From: an uncultured Porphyromonas sp.
GTDB lineage: Bacteria; Bacteroidota; Bacteroidia; Bacteroidales; Porphyromonadaceae
Direction: 5' to 3'
DNA length: 24,933 nt
NCBI GenBank assembly: GCA_900539155.1
Contig: UQBE01000034.1
Location: 1 to 24,933, forward strand
Positions 23,534-24,933 of this stretch are shown one piece after another; position 1 is the stretch's first letter; each line of letters opens with the position of its first letter. Position numbers and translations under genes: made by a program. The notes beneath the pieces were generated by a model. It saw only the letters and a program-made list of their open reading frames with translations, did no database searches and had not been told where the DNA came from.

Positions 23534-23645
23534 TTGTAAGAGTGACACAAGCTTCTTATCTTTGTACTCAAGAAAAGGCAGATTGATTCGTTGAAGGCAA
23601 CGTGGGAGATAAAGCGCCAACTTCATCAATCAGTTTGCCTTCTTC
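23534..23645 (+). ncRNA. Array unit H6: 67-nt hairpin
   Basis: TTG (23534-23536), 20 bases and TATCTTTG (23557-23564) form a full promoter, with TTGTAAGAGTGA shared with H4. The hairpin at 23575-23641 has AAGGCA/TGCCTT, then GATTGAT/ATCAATC after a four-base bulge, then GTT-GAA-GGC/GCCAAC. TTCTATTT follows. On the minus strand a frame reads KLVSLLQ...SKVVDENGDP, which looks protein-like; see findings. Confidence 0.45.
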
Positions 23646-23680
23646 TATTTCCATAAGAGCGTGATCGTAATCCCAACTAT

Positions 23681-23897
23681 TCCGAGACTCCCGATAGCTG
23701 ATTTCTATTTTCTCAGGGTCTCAATCTCTTTTACTACCTTTGTAAACACAGAAAGCTCTTGGTTATCTTGTGCGTCCGCAATTGGAGCGGAGATGCGTAG
23801 ATAATCGAGAGCTTTCGCTGTCTATGTGCTTGCTCTCCGAGACTCCCGATAGCTGACTTCTATTTTCTCAGGGTCTCAATTTCTTTCACTACCTTTG
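23681..23897. repeat. Direct repeat of a 62-bp promoter module
   Basis: The segments 23681-23742 and 23836-23897 are nearly identical, from TCCGAGACTCCCGATAGCTG through TATTTTCTCAGGGTCTCAAT to TACCTTTG. The first copy leads into hairpin H7. The second leads into the broken frame at 23876-24451 instead of a clear hairpin. Confidence 0.85.
23735..23820 (+). ncRNA. Array unit H7: 66-nt hairpin
   Basis: TACCTTTG (23735-23742) is followed after eight bases by a hairpin at 23751-23816. Lower stem GAAAGCTCT/AGAGCTTTC (extendable by two pairs), middle stem GTTATCT/AGATAAT (one G-U), top stem CCGC/GCGG with loop AATTGGA. The three-helix layout and loop match H2 and H9 although the stem sequences are unrelated. 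Confidence 0.6.
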
Positions 23898-24451
23898 CCA
23901 CTAGAAGGAGATGTTGTGGAAGAGTACCCGTTAGTATTCCTGTCCTCAGTCATAGTACTAGACGAGCCGGTCTTGGCAGGTAGACCGTCTCTCGATACGA
24001 GTACAGATCCACCCTCTCCTGTTGGCGAGCTAGGCGTAGGGCTGGAAAGGGCACCAGCCTCCTCAGTTGATTCTGAGGGCAGTATGAGGAGTTGCCCGTC
24101 CTCACGTCTAGAAGTCTCGCCTTGAGAGCTGTCAGGAAGAGCAGAAAGGGCTGCTGCCGCTTCTTACGAAGTCTGTATGAGGACTTGCCCACCCTCACTG
24201 ACAGAACCCTCTCTTAGAGAAGGAGCCTCCTCGGTAGAGTTCCTGCTGAGGCTCGCAGGGCTACCAGGATATCCAACCTGCGTTGTCATATCCTCTTGGC
24301 TCTCGGTAGCAGGGTCAATGCCTAATGCGGGTACGGCAGACCAGAGAAGCTCCTTCTCTTTACTTTCGACTAATTGCTCCCTACGGATAGCCTTAGCTCT
24401 ATCCAACCCATCAGGGAGTAGCAGATCTATCTCATAGCGTCCTAGTCGAAG
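23876..24451 (-). pseudogene. Broken minus-strand reading frame, Ser/Glu-rich, unknown
   Basis: One frame runs from 24451 to a TGA at 23876, interrupted only by a TAA at 24164-24166. The first part reads RYEIDLLLPDGLDRAKAIRR, then EQLVESKEKELLWSAVPALG, and looks like real protein. The second part is hydrophilic, rich in Ser, Thr, Glu and Gly, and a short block repeats across the stop (EGGQVLIQTS before it, EDGQLLILPS after it). No convincing start is present; a TTG at 24406 is possible. Upstream the frame is cut at hairpin H9. I recognise no family. It may be a decayed gene that inserted into, or gave rise to, the hairpin array. Confidence 0.4.
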
Positions 24452-24504
24452 TCACCCACGTCAGCGAAATTGGTTCGCTGTTGGGTGATCTTTGCTAGGA
24501 CGCT
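24436..24504 (+). ncRNA. Array unit H9: 69-nt hairpin homologous to H2
   Basis: AGCGTCCTAG (24436-24445) pairs with CTAGGACGCT (24495-24504). The middle helix is TCACCCA/TGGGTGA. The top stem CAGCGAA/TTCGCTG has loop ATTGG. It aligns with H2 block by block, and CTTTC follows both. Several stem positions differ by paired changes (A-T to C-G, T-A to C-G, G-C to A-T). Unlike the other units, no TAYCTTTG box lies just upstream; the nearest is at 23890, beyond the broken frame. Confidence 0.55.
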
Positions 24505-24635
24505 TTCTACATCAGGACGCTTGCTATGCCAGAACACTTTTTATATCTAGATAGAAAGCAACTGGACACAAAGCCTTTCCCCTAAGCTATCCAAGACAAC
24601 CGCAAGCGGTCGTCCCCTCCGATAGCGCAGATAGC

Positions 24636-24726
24636 CCTGATTCACTCCGATACCCTCCGACACCTCCGATCCACTCCGATACCTCAGATCCACTCCGATC
24701 GCTCTGATAGCTCCGATGGCTCCGAT
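24636..24726. repeat. Tandem ACTCCGAT-type repeat
   Basis: Units such as ACTCCGATA, CCTCCGACA, CCTCCGATC and GCTCCGATG recur about every nine bases. This is the reverse complement of the repeats at 61-91 and 22051-22110. The AIGAIRAIG translation on the minus strand is a by-product. Confidence 0.7.
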
Positions 24727-24765
24727 CACCAAGAGCCAAAAAAAGAGAGTATCTAGCGGGAGGGT

Positions 24766-24792
24766 GTCCGTCCCCGTCAATACCACGACGCT
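24766..24792. repeat. Inverted copy of the module at 153-179
   Basis: The reverse complement AGCGTCGTGGTATTGACGGG and following GACGGAC matches 153-179 with two mismatches in 27 bases. In both places it lies next to the ATCGGAG-type tandem repeat. The remaining 24793-24933 shows no gene or motif I can name. Confidence 0.7.
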
Positions 24793-24933
24793 CAGGCTAC
24801 GAAGTCCTGATCGTTCAACAACGGACGCCCGCCCCCCACTTCGTCCTGCTTTCTAAGTTCATATGCAAGTATAAAGCGAAGTTTTTTCTTGTTTCGCAAG
24901 CTCGGTCGACTTCTCTTCGGGGAACCGCTCGGC

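Noticed and set aside
22290..24510. Integron cassette array with attC sites
   Set aside because: Hairpin ends lack the GTTRRRY and RYYYAAC core sites, most units have their own promoter boxes, and no integrase is present.
22290..24510. CRISPR array
   Set aside because: There are no short identical direct repeats at regular spacing with unique spacers; spacing varies from 70 to 685 bases.
24547..24786. 79-codon minus-strand frame with an IGAIGAI run
   Set aside because: It is the translation of the ACTCCGAT tandem repeat and the inverted module; the same artefact occurs at 33-257.

Overview
The window looks like Porphyromonas or a close Bacteroidales relative. Gene starts carry the Bacteroidetes promoter form (TTG, about 19-20 bases, TAnnTTTG). 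Three findings fit that group: a Ptk1/Php1-type capsule kinase-phosphatase set, a Wza-type lipoprotein, and a monomeric [FeFe] hydrogenase with its maturases. The genus is inferred from gene content and was not tested by search.

Layout. Bases 1-553 are repeat-rich and end in the rplS promoter; rplS (554-919, +) follows with its terminator and a 148-bp MITE-like element. From 7481 down to 1187 (minus strand) lies a surface-polysaccharide operon: Wza-like export lipoprotein, tyrosine autokinase with a Tyr/Gly tail, PHP-type tyrosine phosphatase, and a CapD/WbpM-like membrane dehydratase whose 5' end carries a run of 13 C. From 10156 to 7916 is an ABC ATPase, permease and YtrA-type GntR regulator set. 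From 13011 to 10278 are a degenerate Wzc-like protein without a Walker A motif, nadD and a DUF2007 protein. From 15606 to 13079 are a GT2 glycosyltransferase, a nitroreductase and an ApbE flavin transferase. From 20845 to 15685 is a compact hydA-hydE-hydG-hydF operon: hydA encodes the enzyme, and E, G and F build its H-cluster. A tRNA-Gln(UUG), tRNA-Gln(CUG), tRNA-Val(UAC) operon with promoter and terminator lies at 21590-21016.

The last 3.4 kb (21514-24933) has no intact gene I can defend. It starts with a second MITE copy and a cluster of CCACGTGG palindromes. From about 22290 to 24510 there is a striking array. At least eight imperfect hairpins, most 63-69 nt long, recur; most sit a few bases after a TAYCTTTG promoter box on the plus strand. 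Their stems differ in sequence but share a three-helix layout, and several share an ATTG(G/A)-like apical loop. Two units (22581-22648 and 24436-24504) differ by compensatory base-pair changes. One 220-bp unit is tandemly duplicated, with changes concentrated in the hairpin half. The opposite strand of the same region carries broken reading frames, so a decayed coding region is the main competing explanation. This array is the best candidate here for an undescribed system. The window ends carry inverted copies of shared repeat modules.
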